Of a DNA stretch of 64,000 nt, positions 36,209-44,821 are shown one piece after another. Numbering within the stretch: position 1 is the first letter of the stretch; each line of letters starts with the position of its first letter. The stretch covers positions 1 to 64,000 of the forward strand of contig NZ_SLWR01000015.1 in the NCBI RefSeq assembly GCF_004345665.1, given 5' to 3'. The notes under the pieces are model-generated. The model was not told the DNA's origin and made no database searches. It saw only the letters and a program-made list of their open reading frames with translations. The translations under genes and the position numbers were made by a program. The stretch is from Kribbella antiqua. Its GTDB lineage: Bacteria > Actinomycetota > Actinomycetes > Propionibacteriales > Kribbellaceae.

Positions 36209-37669
36209 TCAGCGCGGCTGGTCGAAGGTCGGTGCGGGGTCGGACCAGCGCGGCCGAGCCGACTCGATCCGGCGCAGGTAATGGGCGTATCCCTCGGCAT
36301 AGAAGGCTGCACGGGCCGGGTCGGGGTCGACCTGGCGGGTCTCGGCGATCCACTCGGGTCCAGCGCTGTCCGGATCGACCGCACGCCGCGCGCAGATCAC
36401 CGCACCTCGCGCGGCGACCTGTTCCGCATCGGTGGTGTGCAGCGGTGCGTTCAGCACGTCCGCGAGGATCTGCGTCCATTCCTTGCTGCGGGCACCGCCA
36501 CCGCAGACGGTCACTCGGCCGGACCACCCGGCTGCCTCGAGGCAGTGGCGGGCGGCGTACGCGATCCCCTCACAGGTCGCGCGAACCACGTCGGCCGTCG
36601 TCGTGGACAACGAGATCCCATCGATGGTTCCGCGGGCCCGAGTATCCACGAACGGCGCGCGTTCGCCCGCCTCCGACAGGTAGGGCAGGACGGTGACGCC
36701 TTGCGCGCCGACCGGGCTTTCCGCGAGCAACGCCGGCAGGCGATCGGTTCCCACACCGACGAGCGCCAGCACCCGGTCCAGCGCGGCCGTGCCGACCATC
36801 GCGGGCATCGCGCGCAGCCAGACACCCGGTGTCCAAGTTCCGAGGAACAACCCGGCCGGCTCGCCGTCCACCGGCAGCTCCCGCGTCACCACCTGGCAGG
36901 CGAGCGTCGTACCGACAGTAAGTAATGCGTCGCCGACCTCCGAGACACCCGCGCCGGCGGCGGCTGCCGGGAGGTCGTAAGGACCGGCGGAGACTCTGGT
37001 GCCGGGGGCCATCCCGGTCGAGTCGTCGCGGAGTTCACCCACTGGCCCGGCTGCTTCCACCGGAGCCAGCAGATGCCGCAGCTCCGACAGGCCGGTCGTC
37101 GCCAGCGCCTCGTCGTCGTACTGGTTCGTCCGCGGGTCGAGGAACGGCGCGGACGCGTCCGACACGTCCGTCGCACGTACGCCGGTGAGCCGCTGCATCA
37201 CCACGTCCTTGCAGTACGCCGCTGTTCCGGCGCGCGCGATTACGTCGGGCTCCTCCGCGAGTACGGCGGCCAGCAGCGGACCGGAGGCACCGGGGAACAT
37301 CCGGTTGCCGGAGCGCCGGAAGACGCTCTCGGCAACGCCGTCGGTGGTCCAGCGCTCGAGGATCGCGCTGCTACGGGCGTCCAGCCAGGAGATCGCCGGA
37401 CGGACCGCGGCACCGCCGTCGTCGACGAGCCAGAGGCCGTCGCCTTGGGCAGTGATCGCCAGGACGTCCGGCCGGTCCCCAACCGTGCCGGCCAGCTCAC
37501 CGACCACCTCGTTGACCGAAGCAACGATCTCGGCAGTCTCGTGCTCGAACCGCCCGATCGACGGCCGGACCAGCCTGGTCGGCCGGGACGCCTCGGCCAC
37601 CTGCCGCCCCGCCTCGTCGAACGCGACGGCCTTGGTGACGGTGGTGCCGACATCGACGCCGACGTCCAT
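36209..37669 (-). CDS. FGGY carbohydrate kinase
   Basis: A 486-residue sugar kinase. The N-terminal phosphate-binding motif is DVGVDVGTTVTKAVAFD, the domain-I loop AITAQGDGLWLVDDGG, and the second phosphate motif LLTVGTTLACQVV. The C-terminal adenosine motif is VTVCGGGARSKEWTQILADVL. The AQGDGLW region is closer to erythritol-kinase-like members than to glycerol kinase, but this is a weak hint. GGAGGGGAG precedes ATG 37669. It lies 35 bp after deoR. Confidence 0.9.
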   Translation of the reverse strand: MDVGVDVGTTVTKAVAFDEAGRQVAEASRPTRLVRPSIGRFEHETAEIVASVNEVVGELAGTVGDRPDVLAITAQGDGLWLVDDGGAAVRPAISWLDARSSAILERWTTDGVAESVFRRSGNRMFPGASGPLLAAVLAEEPDVIARAGTAAYCKDVVMQRLTGVRATDVSDASAPFLDPRTNQYDDEALATTGLSELRHLLAPVEAAGPVGELRDDSTGMAPGTRVSAGPYDLPAAAAGAGVSEVGDALLTVGTTLACQVVTRELPVDGEPAGLFLGTWTPGVWLRAMPAMVGTAALDRVLALVGVGTDRLPALLAESPVGAQGVTVLPYLSEAGERAPFVDTRARGTIDGISLSTTTADVVRATCEGIAYAARHCLEAAGWSGRVTVCGGGARSKEWTQILADVLNAPLHTTDAEQVAARGAVICARRAVDPDSAGPEWIAETRQVDPDPARAAFYAEGYAHYLRRIESARPRWSDPAPTFDQPR

Positions 37670-37704
37670 ACTCCCCTCCTATCGGCCCCGGCGACCGGGG
37701 CCAC

Positions 37705-38505
37705 TCAGAGTTTGGCTACCTCCACGGTCGCGCCGTGGTCACGGAGCGGCTGAATCAAGTCATTCGGGGTCTTCTCGTCCACCACTACGACGTCGAAGTC
37801 GGTCAGTGGGGCGAGCCGGTGCAGGGCGGTGCGCTGCAGTTTGCCGTGGTCGACCAGCAGCACCTTGGTCTTCGCGGCCCGCAGCATCGCCCGCTTCACC
37901 AGGACGATCTCCTCCTCCTGGTGGAACGCGTGCGTCGGCGACACCGCGGACACCGAGCAGAACAGCAGGTCGGTGTGCAGCGCCTCGACCGCCTCGGCGC
38001 ACGGCATCCCGCCGAACGAGTCGTGCGTCGCGGAGTAGATCCCGCCGAGGGCAAGCAGGGTGATGTCACGCAGCGCGGCCAGCTTGGTGATCGCGGGCAG
38101 GAAGTTCGTTGCCACCGTCAACGGGGTGATGTCCTCGAACAGGTCGACCAGGGCGAGCGCGCTGGTGGAGTCGTCGAGCATCACCGACATGCCGGGCTCG
38201 ATCATCGCCCGGGCGTGCCGGGCCAGCGCGGCCTTCTCGGTCTGCGCGGTGTTCAGCCGGTACGCGACGTTGCTCTCGAACACGCTGGTCGGCTGCGCGC
38301 TGACCCCGCCGCGGTACTTGCGCACCACGCCCTGCCGCTCGAGCTCGTCCAGGTCGCGGTGCACCGTCATCACACTCACGCCGAACGCCTCGACCAGATC
38401 GTTGGCCGAGACCGAGCCGTGCTCGACGACGTACGCCGCGATCTCGGCCTGCCGCCGGGCCGGGCGACTCAGTTCGGTGGTGTCACCGTCGACGTCGGAT
38501 GTCAT
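37705..38505 (-). CDS. DeoR-family transcriptional regulator
   Basis: A 266-residue regulator. The N-terminal DeoR HTH is RRQAEIAAYVVEHGSVSANDLVEAFGVSVMTVHRDLDELERQG with recognition helix VSVMTVHRDLDEL. The DeoRC sensor domain (MLDDSTSALALVDLF, LLALGGIYSATHDSFGG, VLLVDHGKLQRTALHRLAPL) binds phosphorylated sugars. It overlaps the phosphatase gene by 4 bp and is inside the operon it most likely controls. The operator is probably the palindrome at 40548-40574. Confidence 0.93.
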   Translation of the reverse strand: MTSDVDGDTTELSRPARRQAEIAAYVVEHGSVSANDLVEAFGVSVMTVHRDLDELERQGVVRKYRGGVSAQPTSVFESNVAYRLNTAQTEKAALARHARAMIEPGMSVMLDDSTSALALVDLFEDITPLTVATNFLPAITKLAALRDITLLALGGIYSATHDSFGGMPCAEAVEALHTDLLFCSVSAVSPTHAFHQEEEIVLVKRAMLRAAKTKVLLVDHGKLQRTALHRLAPLTDFDVVVVDEKTPNDLIQPLRDHGATVEVAKL

Positions 38506-39119
38506 GCCAGGGTCTCCATTCGGACTGCGGGAAGGTTGTACGCCTCGAGACCCACTGTGCCGTTCTGCCAGCGGAAACGCACCAACGCCGCGGGACCGAG
38601 AGCAGGTAGCAGTCTGCGGTAGTCGTTCAGCCGCAGTCCGAGCACCCGGCAGACGAGCAGCCGGATGAGCGTGTTGTGAGCGACGACGAGCACCTTCTGG
38701 CCCTGATGCCGTTGCCCGATCTCCTGGAAGACCTCGTGCACCCGGTCCGCGGCGGCGGCCGGATCCTCACCCCCTGGGAAGTGGTCGCGCACCGGATCCA
38801 GCTGGAAGGCCTTGGCCACCGCCGGCGGGAGTTCGCTGAGCATCTTGCCCTCGGCCGAGCCGAAGTCGACCTCCCGCAACCGCGCGTCGAGAGTCGGTGT
38901 CAGGTCGAGCGCTTCCGCGGTCGGCGTGATGGTCTGCCGCGCCCGGAGCATCGGGGAGCACCAGAGCGCGTCGGGCGCATAGCCGGCTGCCCACTCTTTG
39001 AGTTGCAGCGCCTGCTGTACGCCGACCTCGTCGATCGGGAGGTCGGTCGAGCCGGTGTAGCGGTTGCCGTCATGCCACTCGGTCCGGCCGTGCCGGGCCA
39101 GCACGATCGTGGTCTTCAT
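38502..39119 (-). CDS. Histidine phosphatase family protein
   Basis: A 205-residue phosphoglycerate-mutase-like phosphatase. The catalytic motif LARHGRTEWH is at the N-terminus, and the general acid region is LREVDFGSAEGK. The second His is in VLVVAHNTLIRLLVCRVLG. It overlaps both the FGGY kinase gene and deoR by 4 bp. A phosphatase beside two sugar kinases might limit sugar-phosphate build-up or use the kinase product; its substrate is not known. Confidence 0.88.
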   Translation of the reverse strand: MKTTIVLARHGRTEWHDGNRYTGSTDLPIDEVGVQQALQLKEWAAGYAPDALWCSPMLRARQTITPTAEALDLTPTLDARLREVDFGSAEGKMLSELPPAVAKAFQLDPVRDHFPGGEDPAAAADRVHEVFQEIGQRHQGQKVLVVAHNTLIRLLVCRVLGLRLNDYRRLLPALGPAALVRFRWQNGTVGLEAYNLPAVRMETLA

Positions 39120-40471
39120 CCGCGGTACCCCCTGCGATCCAGTTCGGCGACGAACTCGCCGTACAGGTCCTCGAGCGGATGCGGTCGCGGCTCGAGGATG
39201 CGGTCCGTCTTGACCATCCTGCGCGCCGTCTCAGTCAGCGAGCCTCCGGCCGACGCCGCGAGTACCGCCATTCCGTACGCCGGGTCCGGTGCAGCCGGGA
39301 GTTCCACTGGTACGCCGAGGACGTCGGAGCGGAGCTGGTTCCAGTAGCCGCTGCGGACGGCACCGCCGGTGAGGGAGACGGATCGGACCGGGTCGGCGCC
39401 GAGGCTGACCAGGTGCTCGAAGGCGAGTCGCTCGATGAATGCGACGCCTTGGAGGACGGCGGCGTACGTTTCCAGGTCTGTCGCCGGCTTGCCGAGGGTG
39501 AAGCGCTCAGCCTGGGGCGCGACGAAGGGGAAGCGCTCACCGGTTTTGGTGAGCGGGTAGATGACTGCGTCGATCGGACCGGCCGCCTTGTCCAGGGCAT
39601 CCAGGTCTGCGTTCGGAAGCAGTTCGGTGAGTACGCCGGCGCCGGTGCTGGACGCGCCGCCGGGCAGCCAGCCGCCGTCGGGGTGACGGTGGCTGTAGAC
39701 GGCTCCGGTGGGGTCGTGGAGGAGCTCTTTGCTGACGCCTTTGAGTACGAGCGTCGTACCGAGGACTGAGTTCCAGGCGCCTGGGGTGAGGGCGCCGGCG
39801 GCGAGTTGGGCGGCGCAGCCGTCGGTCATGCCGGCGTAGACAGGGAGGCCGGATGGGGTGCGGCCGAGTTCGGCGCCGGGGAGGACGACGTCGGGGAAGG
39901 CTGTTGGGGGCAGATCGAGTTTGCCGAAGGCTTGGGGCCAGGTGTCGGCCTGGAGGTCGTAGCCGGTTTTGAGGGCGTGGCTGGTATCGGTCGCGACGGG
40001 GTGGCCGACGAGGTGGGCCGCGACGAAGTCGGCGCTGTGGACGACGCGGTGATCCTCGAGGCGGATTCCCTCCGCGGCCAGCCAGAGGATCTTGGGGAGG
40101 GCCCAGGTCGGCTGCATTGCGGTCGACCAGCGGTCGGGGTCGGCGTCCACGATCCGATCGCGCTGTTCGGCCGCGCGGGCGTCGTCGTACATCAGGGCCG
40201 TGGTGACCGGGCGGCCTTGCGGGTCGGTGAGGAGGAAGGTGCCGGAGGTGGAACAGATCGCGATGCCCGCGATGTCGCCGGTGGTGACCTCGGCGAGGAC
40301 AGCGTCGACGGCGTCGAGCCAGCTCTGCGGGTCCTGCTCGTGGCGTGGACCGTCGCGGTGGCTGGTCAGCGGGCGGGCGGCGCGGGCAAGGACGGCGCCA
40401 TCGGCATCGGCGAGAACGGCGCGCACACTCTGCGTGCCGAGGTCGACGCCGATCCAGGCCGGTCCTCCCAC
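39116..40471 (-). CDS. FGGY carbohydrate kinase (ribulokinase-like)
   Basis: A 451-residue kinase. WIGVDLGTQSVRAVLADADG opens domain I, and GIAICSTSGTFLLTDPQGRPV with ALMYDDARA resembles the D-ribulose kinase branch. The second phosphate motif is WNSVLGTTLVLKGV, with SVSLTGGAVRSGYWNQLRSDVL in the adenosine region. It starts at GTG 40471 behind GGGAGG and is first in the operon. The product may be ribulose- or xylulose-5-phosphate; branch assignment is moderate. Confidence 0.88.
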   Translation of the reverse strand: MGGPAWIGVDLGTQSVRAVLADADGAVLARAARPLTSHRDGPRHEQDPQSWLDAVDAVLAEVTTGDIAGIAICSTSGTFLLTDPQGRPVTTALMYDDARAAEQRDRIVDADPDRWSTAMQPTWALPKILWLAAEGIRLEDHRVVHSADFVAAHLVGHPVATDTSHALKTGYDLQADTWPQAFGKLDLPPTAFPDVVLPGAELGRTPSGLPVYAGMTDGCAAQLAAGALTPGAWNSVLGTTLVLKGVSKELLHDPTGAVYSHRHPDGGWLPGGASSTGAGVLTELLPNADLDALDKAAGPIDAVIYPLTKTGERFPFVAPQAERFTLGKPATDLETYAAVLQGVAFIERLAFEHLVSLGADPVRSVSLTGGAVRSGYWNQLRSDVLGVPVELPAAPDPAYGMAVLAASAGGSLTETARRMVKTDRILEPRPHPLEDLYGEFVAELDRRGYRG

Positions 40472-40490
40472 GTAACGCCTCCCAGGTCAG

Positions 40491-40545
40491 TCCTCCCCCG
40501 CCCGAGCGGAGCGAGGAAGTTCCTCCCCACCCGAGCGGAGCGAGG
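40491..40545. repeat. Tandem copies of a CCCGAGCGGAGCGAGG unit
   Basis: Two near-identical ~25-bp units begin TCCTCCCC and end CCGAGCGGAGCGAGG (40491-40515, 40521-40545) in the leader of the kinase operon. A related GAGCGGAGGGAGCGAAGCGA run lies at 22479. Probably a dispersed short palindromic repeat; effect unknown. Confidence 0.6.
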
Positions 40546-40547
40546 GT

Positions 40548-40574
40548 GTGTTATCTGTGTTGGTAACATAACAC
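40548..40574. promoter_or_regulatory. Probable DeoR operator
   Basis: GTGTTAT at 40548-40554 and ATAACAC at 40568-40574 form perfect outer arms. Inside and overlapping is the palindrome TGTTGGTAACA. The site is 77 bp upstream of the first kinase start in an AT-rich patch of an otherwise GC-rich gap. The remainder of the 366-bp gap holds only repeats. Confidence 0.65.
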
Positions 40575-40633
40575 CAGAAGACGGTAAGAAAATGCCAGCC
40601 TTCGGCCGAACCCGGCCATCTCTCACCGTGCGC

Positions 40634-40733
40634 GGACCTGCGCCACTCATCAAGCCCCACCGGCGGACGACCCAGGCCTGACACTGAGCGTGGGGATCCA
40701 AACCGCGGACGGCTTGGTGAGTGGCAGAGGTCC
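40634..40733. repeat. 100-bp palindromic repeat, copy 2
   Basis: Same length and layout as the copy at 33661-33760. Outer arms are GGACCTGCGCCACTCATCAA and its near-complement ending GTGGCAGAGGTCC, with CTGAGCGT again at offset 50. The cores otherwise differ. It lies in the non-coding gap between the kinase operon and the Pro/Trp-rich genes. Confidence 0.8.
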
Positions 40734-40837
40734 ACCGAGGCGGGCGCTAGACGCGACTCGGCTCCCGGGGCTGGGAGCCTCGGGAGCCGGGTGCCGCCCG
40801 CCACTGCGCCTGGCGGCAGGTGGTTCGGGGGAGAGTA

Positions 40838-41071
40838 CTAGCTGTGCATCAGGACCAGGGACGGATCGACGGTGGCGAACTCGACGCGGCCCGCGGCGAG
40901 GGCGCCGTACGCTCCGATGGGGCCGGTGGCGGGGCGACCGTGGCGGTTGAGCCAGAAGCCCCAGCCGGCCGGGGCGTCCGGCCATTCGGGGTCAGGCTCC
41001 CAGCCGGGCGGCGGGCGCCAGGTGTCGCTCGGCGGCTCGGGCCAACTGGGCGGCGGGTTGAATCGATGCAC
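40838..41071 (-). CDS. Short Pro/Trp-rich protein, 77 aa
   Basis: A 77-residue protein whose first half is a Pro/Trp pattern: FNPPPSWPEPPSDTWRPPPG, then APAGWGFWLNRHGRPATGPI. GTG 41071 is chosen because GGAGAGG lies 7 bases upstream and the product then aligns with its neighbour (MHRFNPPPSW against MATFNSPPGW). GTG 41077 is possible. There is no membrane segment, unlike the larger paralogue. Function unknown; repeated PPxW motifs suggest protein or cell-wall contacts. Confidence 0.6.
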   Translation of the reverse strand: MHRFNPPPSWPEPPSDTWRPPPGWEPDPEWPDAPAGWGFWLNRHGRPATGPIGAYGALAAGRVEFATVDPSLVLMHS

Positions 41072-41226
41072 AGGCACACCTCTCCGGATTCCCCAGCGAT
41101 CCGCTGATCGCGAACTGTCTGACAGATCAACGATCTGACGCGCCGGACGTCACGACTAAATCTTTGTAAAGATTCCAGCGCGGTCACCCATCCCACCAGG
41201 CATCGGAGGGGGAGGCAACCATCCGC

Positions 41227-41682
41227 TCACCAGGCGGACTGCACGTGCATCGGCATCGGAATTGGTTGCCTTGTCCACAGACAACCCAGACCTATCCACA
41301 GGCAGGGCCGGTTATCCACAGGTTCACCCACGGGTTCGGTCACTGTGATTGTTGCCGTCGGCCCAGGCACGGTGACCGTGGTCGTGATGGTTGACCCGGG
41401 CACCGATGCGAAGGTCGCGCCGCTGTTGTCGCCCCCGCTGATCGCGGTCAGCAGCACGATGAAGGCGATCCCGCCCGCGACGCAGCCGGCGACCAGCTTG
41501 AGTGGCGGCTCGGCGCCGTACCCGCCGCTCGGGCCGCGGGACCGGGTGCCGCGCGAGTTCAGCCAGAAGGCCCAGCCAGGTGGCGCGGCCGGCCAGGACT
41601 GATCCGGCAGCCAGTCCGGTGGCGGTTCCCAGTCGGGCTCCAGCGGTTCAGGCCAGCCCGGCGGTGAATTGAAGGTAGCCAT
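41227..41682 (-). CDS. Pro/Trp-rich membrane-anchored protein, 151 aa
   Basis: A 151-residue paralogue of the 77-aa neighbour. The N-terminal ~55 residues repeat the Pro/Trp pattern (FNSPPGWPEPLEPDWEPPPD, APPGWAFWLNSRGTRSRGP). A single membrane helix follows at about 64-84 (LKLVAGCVAGGIAFIVLLTA). An outer Thr/Val-rich linker leads to a short Cys-containing tail. With Pro/Trp motifs inside and a small outer tail it could be an adaptor, but no function is known. GGAGGGGG precedes ATG 41682. Confidence 0.65.
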   Translation of the reverse strand: MATFNSPPGWPEPLEPDWEPPPDWLPDQSWPAAPPGWAFWLNSRGTRSRGPSGGYGAEPPLKLVAGCVAGGIAFIVLLTAISGGDNSGATFASVPGSTITTTVTVPGPTATITVTEPVGEPVDNRPCLWIGLGCLWTRQPIPMPMHVQSAW

Positions 41683-41729
41683 GAGGTCCCCCTCCCTCAC
41701 TGGTTACATCCGGTAACCGTGACTGAGTG

Positions 41730-44381
41730 TTACAAATCCGCGAGCCGATGCCGGACCCGGTGATGCTCGGTGAGCGATTCAGCCAGCGAGTAGCCGAGCG
41801 CGCGGTACGCCTCGAAGTCCCACTCGTCGTAGAACTGGTCTCCGGTGGTACGACGCGGGAAGTCCGGGTGCTGCACGGCGTACTGCTCGATGTCCCAGCC
41901 GAGGTGACCCGCCAGCACCGCCTTTACGAAGAAGATCTCGGTCTTGTACGGCTTCTCCTCGCCGTCCTTCAGCGGATGGGTCGCGATCCCGTACGCCCAG
42001 GCCCGGTCGGCCCGGGGCTTGGCGCCGCGGACCATCGGGGACGGGTCGATGTCGATCCGGATCCCGTGGTCCATCCGGGCGGTGGCGATCGCCTCGGCCA
42101 GCGCGGTAAACCGGTCCTCGGCGTCGTTCGACGCGTCGATTACGATCACCTGGGCCGGCTCCCGCCGGAGCGCCTCGGCCAGGCCGAGGTTGTCGTAGTG
42201 CCCGCCGTCGGTGACGTAGATCCGCCGGTCGTACATCGACGGCGATCCGATCGCCTCCCGCAGCAGCCGGTACGGCCCGGGCTTGTCGATCACGCTGCCG
42301 ACGTACCGCCGTACGCGCGGGAAGAAGCCACGCACCTCGGGGAACGCCGGCTCCGGACGGTTGTTCCAGTATGGGTTCGGCAGCCACACGCCGAGGCGGG
42401 CGTTCAGGACGGCGAGCAGCAGCCGCACCGGCCTGGTCCGCGAGTTCACCCGGCCGGTCAGCGGACTGAGCGCGGCCCCGCTGATCGCCATCGCTGCCGG
42501 CACCGTCACCTCACGCTTGAGTACGTCGGCCTCGCGCTCGTAATCGTCAGTCGTACGACGTCCGCCGTCCGGCAGCGACCGGTCGCCGACGATCCCGATC
42601 TGCTCGGCGTCGAAGACAAACGGCACGCAGCCGCGCTGGGTCGGCACGAAGTCCGCATCGTCGACATTCGCCACCCCCGCGATGACCAACTGCGGCCCGC
42701 CGTCCACTGGCTTCGCCCAGTCGGAGTACCGCAGCCGCAGGTGGTAGTCCAGCGCGACCGCGGCTCCGTTGTCCTGCCGCTTGACCAGGAACGCCCGTGA
42801 CAACCGCTCGCGGTAGAAGGAGTGCAACGACGTACGGTTCGCATCGGTGAGCACCTTGATGGCGACCGCGATCAGCGCGAGCACCAGCGCGACGTTCCAG
42901 TCTTCCTGGTACGAGCGGTCGGTCGCATAGCCGCCGGTCCAGCGGAGCAGGACGATGACGGCCGCGATCACGATGATCGCACTGGCCGCCCACGGCGCGA
43001 GCTTGGTCCGGCCGAACGCAAGCAACCGTGCCCGCAGACCGGTCGCCTCCTTGCCCTCGACCGCGAGCCCGTTCCACACCGACTTGCCGAGCCCGATCAG
43101 TACGACGACCAGCGCGCCGAAGGAGGCGACACCTTGTTTCGTGGGGTCGACCAACGCCAGCAAGGCCGACGGAAGACTTGGCTGATCGGACGAGTCACCG
43201 GGCAGTTGGCCCAATAGATAAAGGCCTCCTGGTACGCCGAGCAGCAGTACGGCGACGGGGACGCCGTACAGGAGACTCGCGTTCCCGATCGTGGTGAGGA
43301 CCTTGCGCACGCCGTCGGGCATTCGCGCCCAGCGATCCCAGACCTTCTCGAGCAGGAACATTGCCGCGCTGACCGCGATCAGGAACACCGACAAGCCGAC
43401 GAAGAACCACGAGCCGTTCGGTCGCCAGTCGACCTGGATGTCCTGGTCGCCGGGCAGGATCACGCCTTGGTCGGCGAGGAACCAGCCGAGCACCCACGCG
43501 ATCGCCCGCAGCACGATCCCGATCAGCAGCAGGTTGACGACCAAGCCGAACAGCACCGACAACGCCGCGCGGAACATCGCCCGGCCGCCTTGCAGCAGGT
43601 ATCGAGTCTGACGCCGCAGCCTCGCGAGCTCGGGCGATCCCGGTGAGAACGGGTCAGCGCACGTACGACGCAAGACGTGGAACGCGGCGGCCATGTAGCC
43701 ACCGCCGCTGACACCGATCACCGTCGACGCCTTGTCGTACAAACCCTTCTCCCGCAGGAGTTGCAGCGCACCGAGGCAGAACGACGCCGACCGGATGCCG
43801 CCGCCCGAGCACGTGATCACGAGCCGGCCGGAGTCCTTGCCGTCGTCCAGGATCCGCCGGAAGGTCGCCGGCTGCTCGAGCTGAACGCCGTACAACTTCC
43901 GCTGTCCGTAGCGGCTGGTCGCGAAGTAGCAGCCAGCCAGAATCAGTACGCCGATCAGCGCGACGGCTCGCATCAGCCAGCTGAACCACCCGGTCGACAG
44001 ATCGGCGCAAGGCCCCGTGCCGAAGTCCCGCCACAGCCGGATGTCCTCGACCACGTCGAGCACCGCCGCGACGCAGACGAGCCAGGACCCGATCGCCGCG
44101 ACCCGCGTCCACGACTGCCGGTTGAGGAACTTGACGTACTTGTACGCGCGATACGCCGCGTAGACGTAGGCCATGATGAACATCGCGTCGAGCAGCAGCG
44201 ACAACCGGCCCGGCACTTCGCAGTCTGCCGCAAGACCGGCCGCGTCGTGGACCGCGTCGCGCATCGGCCATTGGACGACCGCGAGTATCACAGCCAGTTG
44301 GAGTGTCCTGGTGAACGTACGGCGCCGGCCGATCTGCTCGATCGTGGCGTCGCCTTTGGTGCCGTCCGATTCCCCGAGCAT
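41730..44381 (-). CDS. Large membrane-embedded patatin-like phospholipase
   Basis: An 883-residue protein combining a patatin-type Ser/Asp lipase with many membrane helices. Four hydrophobic segments occupy roughly residues 30-165. Then come the oxyanion loop CSGGGIRSASFCLGALQLL, the nucleophile elbow GVSGGGYMAAAF, another set of membrane helices (about 285-530), and the catalytic Asp in the late motif YVTDGGHYDNLGLAEALRR. The catalytic domain is thus interrupted by a membrane block. ATG 44381 is the most likely start. It should hydrolyse membrane lipids or acyl esters at the inner membrane; the substrate is unknown. Confidence 0.85.
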   Translation of the reverse strand: MLGESDGTKGDATIEQIGRRRTFTRTLQLAVILAVVQWPMRDAVHDAAGLAADCEVPGRLSLLLDAMFIMAYVYAAYRAYKYVKFLNRQSWTRVAAIGSWLVCVAAVLDVVEDIRLWRDFGTGPCADLSTGWFSWLMRAVALIGVLILAGCYFATSRYGQRKLYGVQLEQPATFRRILDDGKDSGRLVITCSGGGIRSASFCLGALQLLREKGLYDKASTVIGVSGGGYMAAAFHVLRRTCADPFSPGSPELARLRRQTRYLLQGGRAMFRAALSVLFGLVVNLLLIGIVLRAIAWVLGWFLADQGVILPGDQDIQVDWRPNGSWFFVGLSVFLIAVSAAMFLLEKVWDRWARMPDGVRKVLTTIGNASLLYGVPVAVLLLGVPGGLYLLGQLPGDSSDQPSLPSALLALVDPTKQGVASFGALVVVLIGLGKSVWNGLAVEGKEATGLRARLLAFGRTKLAPWAASAIIVIAAVIVLLRWTGGYATDRSYQEDWNVALVLALIAVAIKVLTDANRTSLHSFYRERLSRAFLVKRQDNGAAVALDYHLRLRYSDWAKPVDGGPQLVIAGVANVDDADFVPTQRGCVPFVFDAEQIGIVGDRSLPDGGRRTTDDYEREADVLKREVTVPAAMAISGAALSPLTGRVNSRTRPVRLLLAVLNARLGVWLPNPYWNNRPEPAFPEVRGFFPRVRRYVGSVIDKPGPYRLLREAIGSPSMYDRRIYVTDGGHYDNLGLAEALRREPAQVIVIDASNDAEDRFTALAEAIATARMDHGIRIDIDPSPMVRGAKPRADRAWAYGIATHPLKDGEEKPYKTEIFFVKAVLAGHLGWDIEQYAVQHPDFPRRTTGDQFYDEWDFEAYRALGYSLAESLTEHHRVRHRLADL

Positions 44382-44406
44382 CGCCCTATGATGCCGGTCG
44401 GCCGGA

Positions 44407-44634
44407 TCACCCGGCCAGTGGCAGGACCTCACTGATCCGGGTGAGCCGGGTGCCGGCGGCAACGGCCTGGTCCAGCGCGGCCAACTGCGCGCACGCGAGG
44501 GTGATCGCCTCGGCCTGCGAGCCGCAGCCGTCGGCGTACCAGTACGGGTCGTCCGGCTGCCGATCCTCGGCGTCGTCGATATCGGCGTACCAGCAGTCGT
44601 GCCGGTAGTGCACGACGCGCACCTTGAGCTTCAC
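44407..44634 (-). CDS. Hypothetical protein, 75 aa
   Basis: A 75-residue acidic protein: VKLKVRVVHYRHDCWYADID, then DDPYWYADGCGSQAEAITLA and a C-terminal helix. GTG 44634 is chosen because AGGGGG precedes it. It ends 25 bp before the patatin start on the same strand, so it may be co-transcribed. The pattern of a small beta unit followed by two helices resembles HicB-like small proteins, but I cannot assign a family. Confidence 0.5.
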   Translation of the reverse strand: MKLKVRVVHYRHDCWYADIDDAEDRQPDDPYWYADGCGSQAEAITLACAQLAALDQAVAAGTRLTRISEVLPLAG

Positions 44635-44821
44635 GCCCCCTACGACGCCCCCTGCAAACCGCCGGTTCCGGGGATCCCGGCATGAGGGCTTTACAACATT
44701 GGCAAAGACGACGGACAACCGTGTGCGTGCTATCGCCCGCTTCATTGACAGCGCCGAGCGACTCCCGTCAAGCGCATCGTCGCCGGGCAGTCGCTCGACT
44801 CAACCTCATCGCCGTTTCGTT

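Noticed and set aside
40491..40545. CRISPR array
   Set aside because: Only two short adjacent units, no regular spacers and no cas genes.
44381..44462. Patatin start at 44462
   Set aside because: The extra residues are Pro/Arg-rich and overlap the neighbouring 75-aa gene; ATG 44381 starts a plausible cytoplasmic tail.
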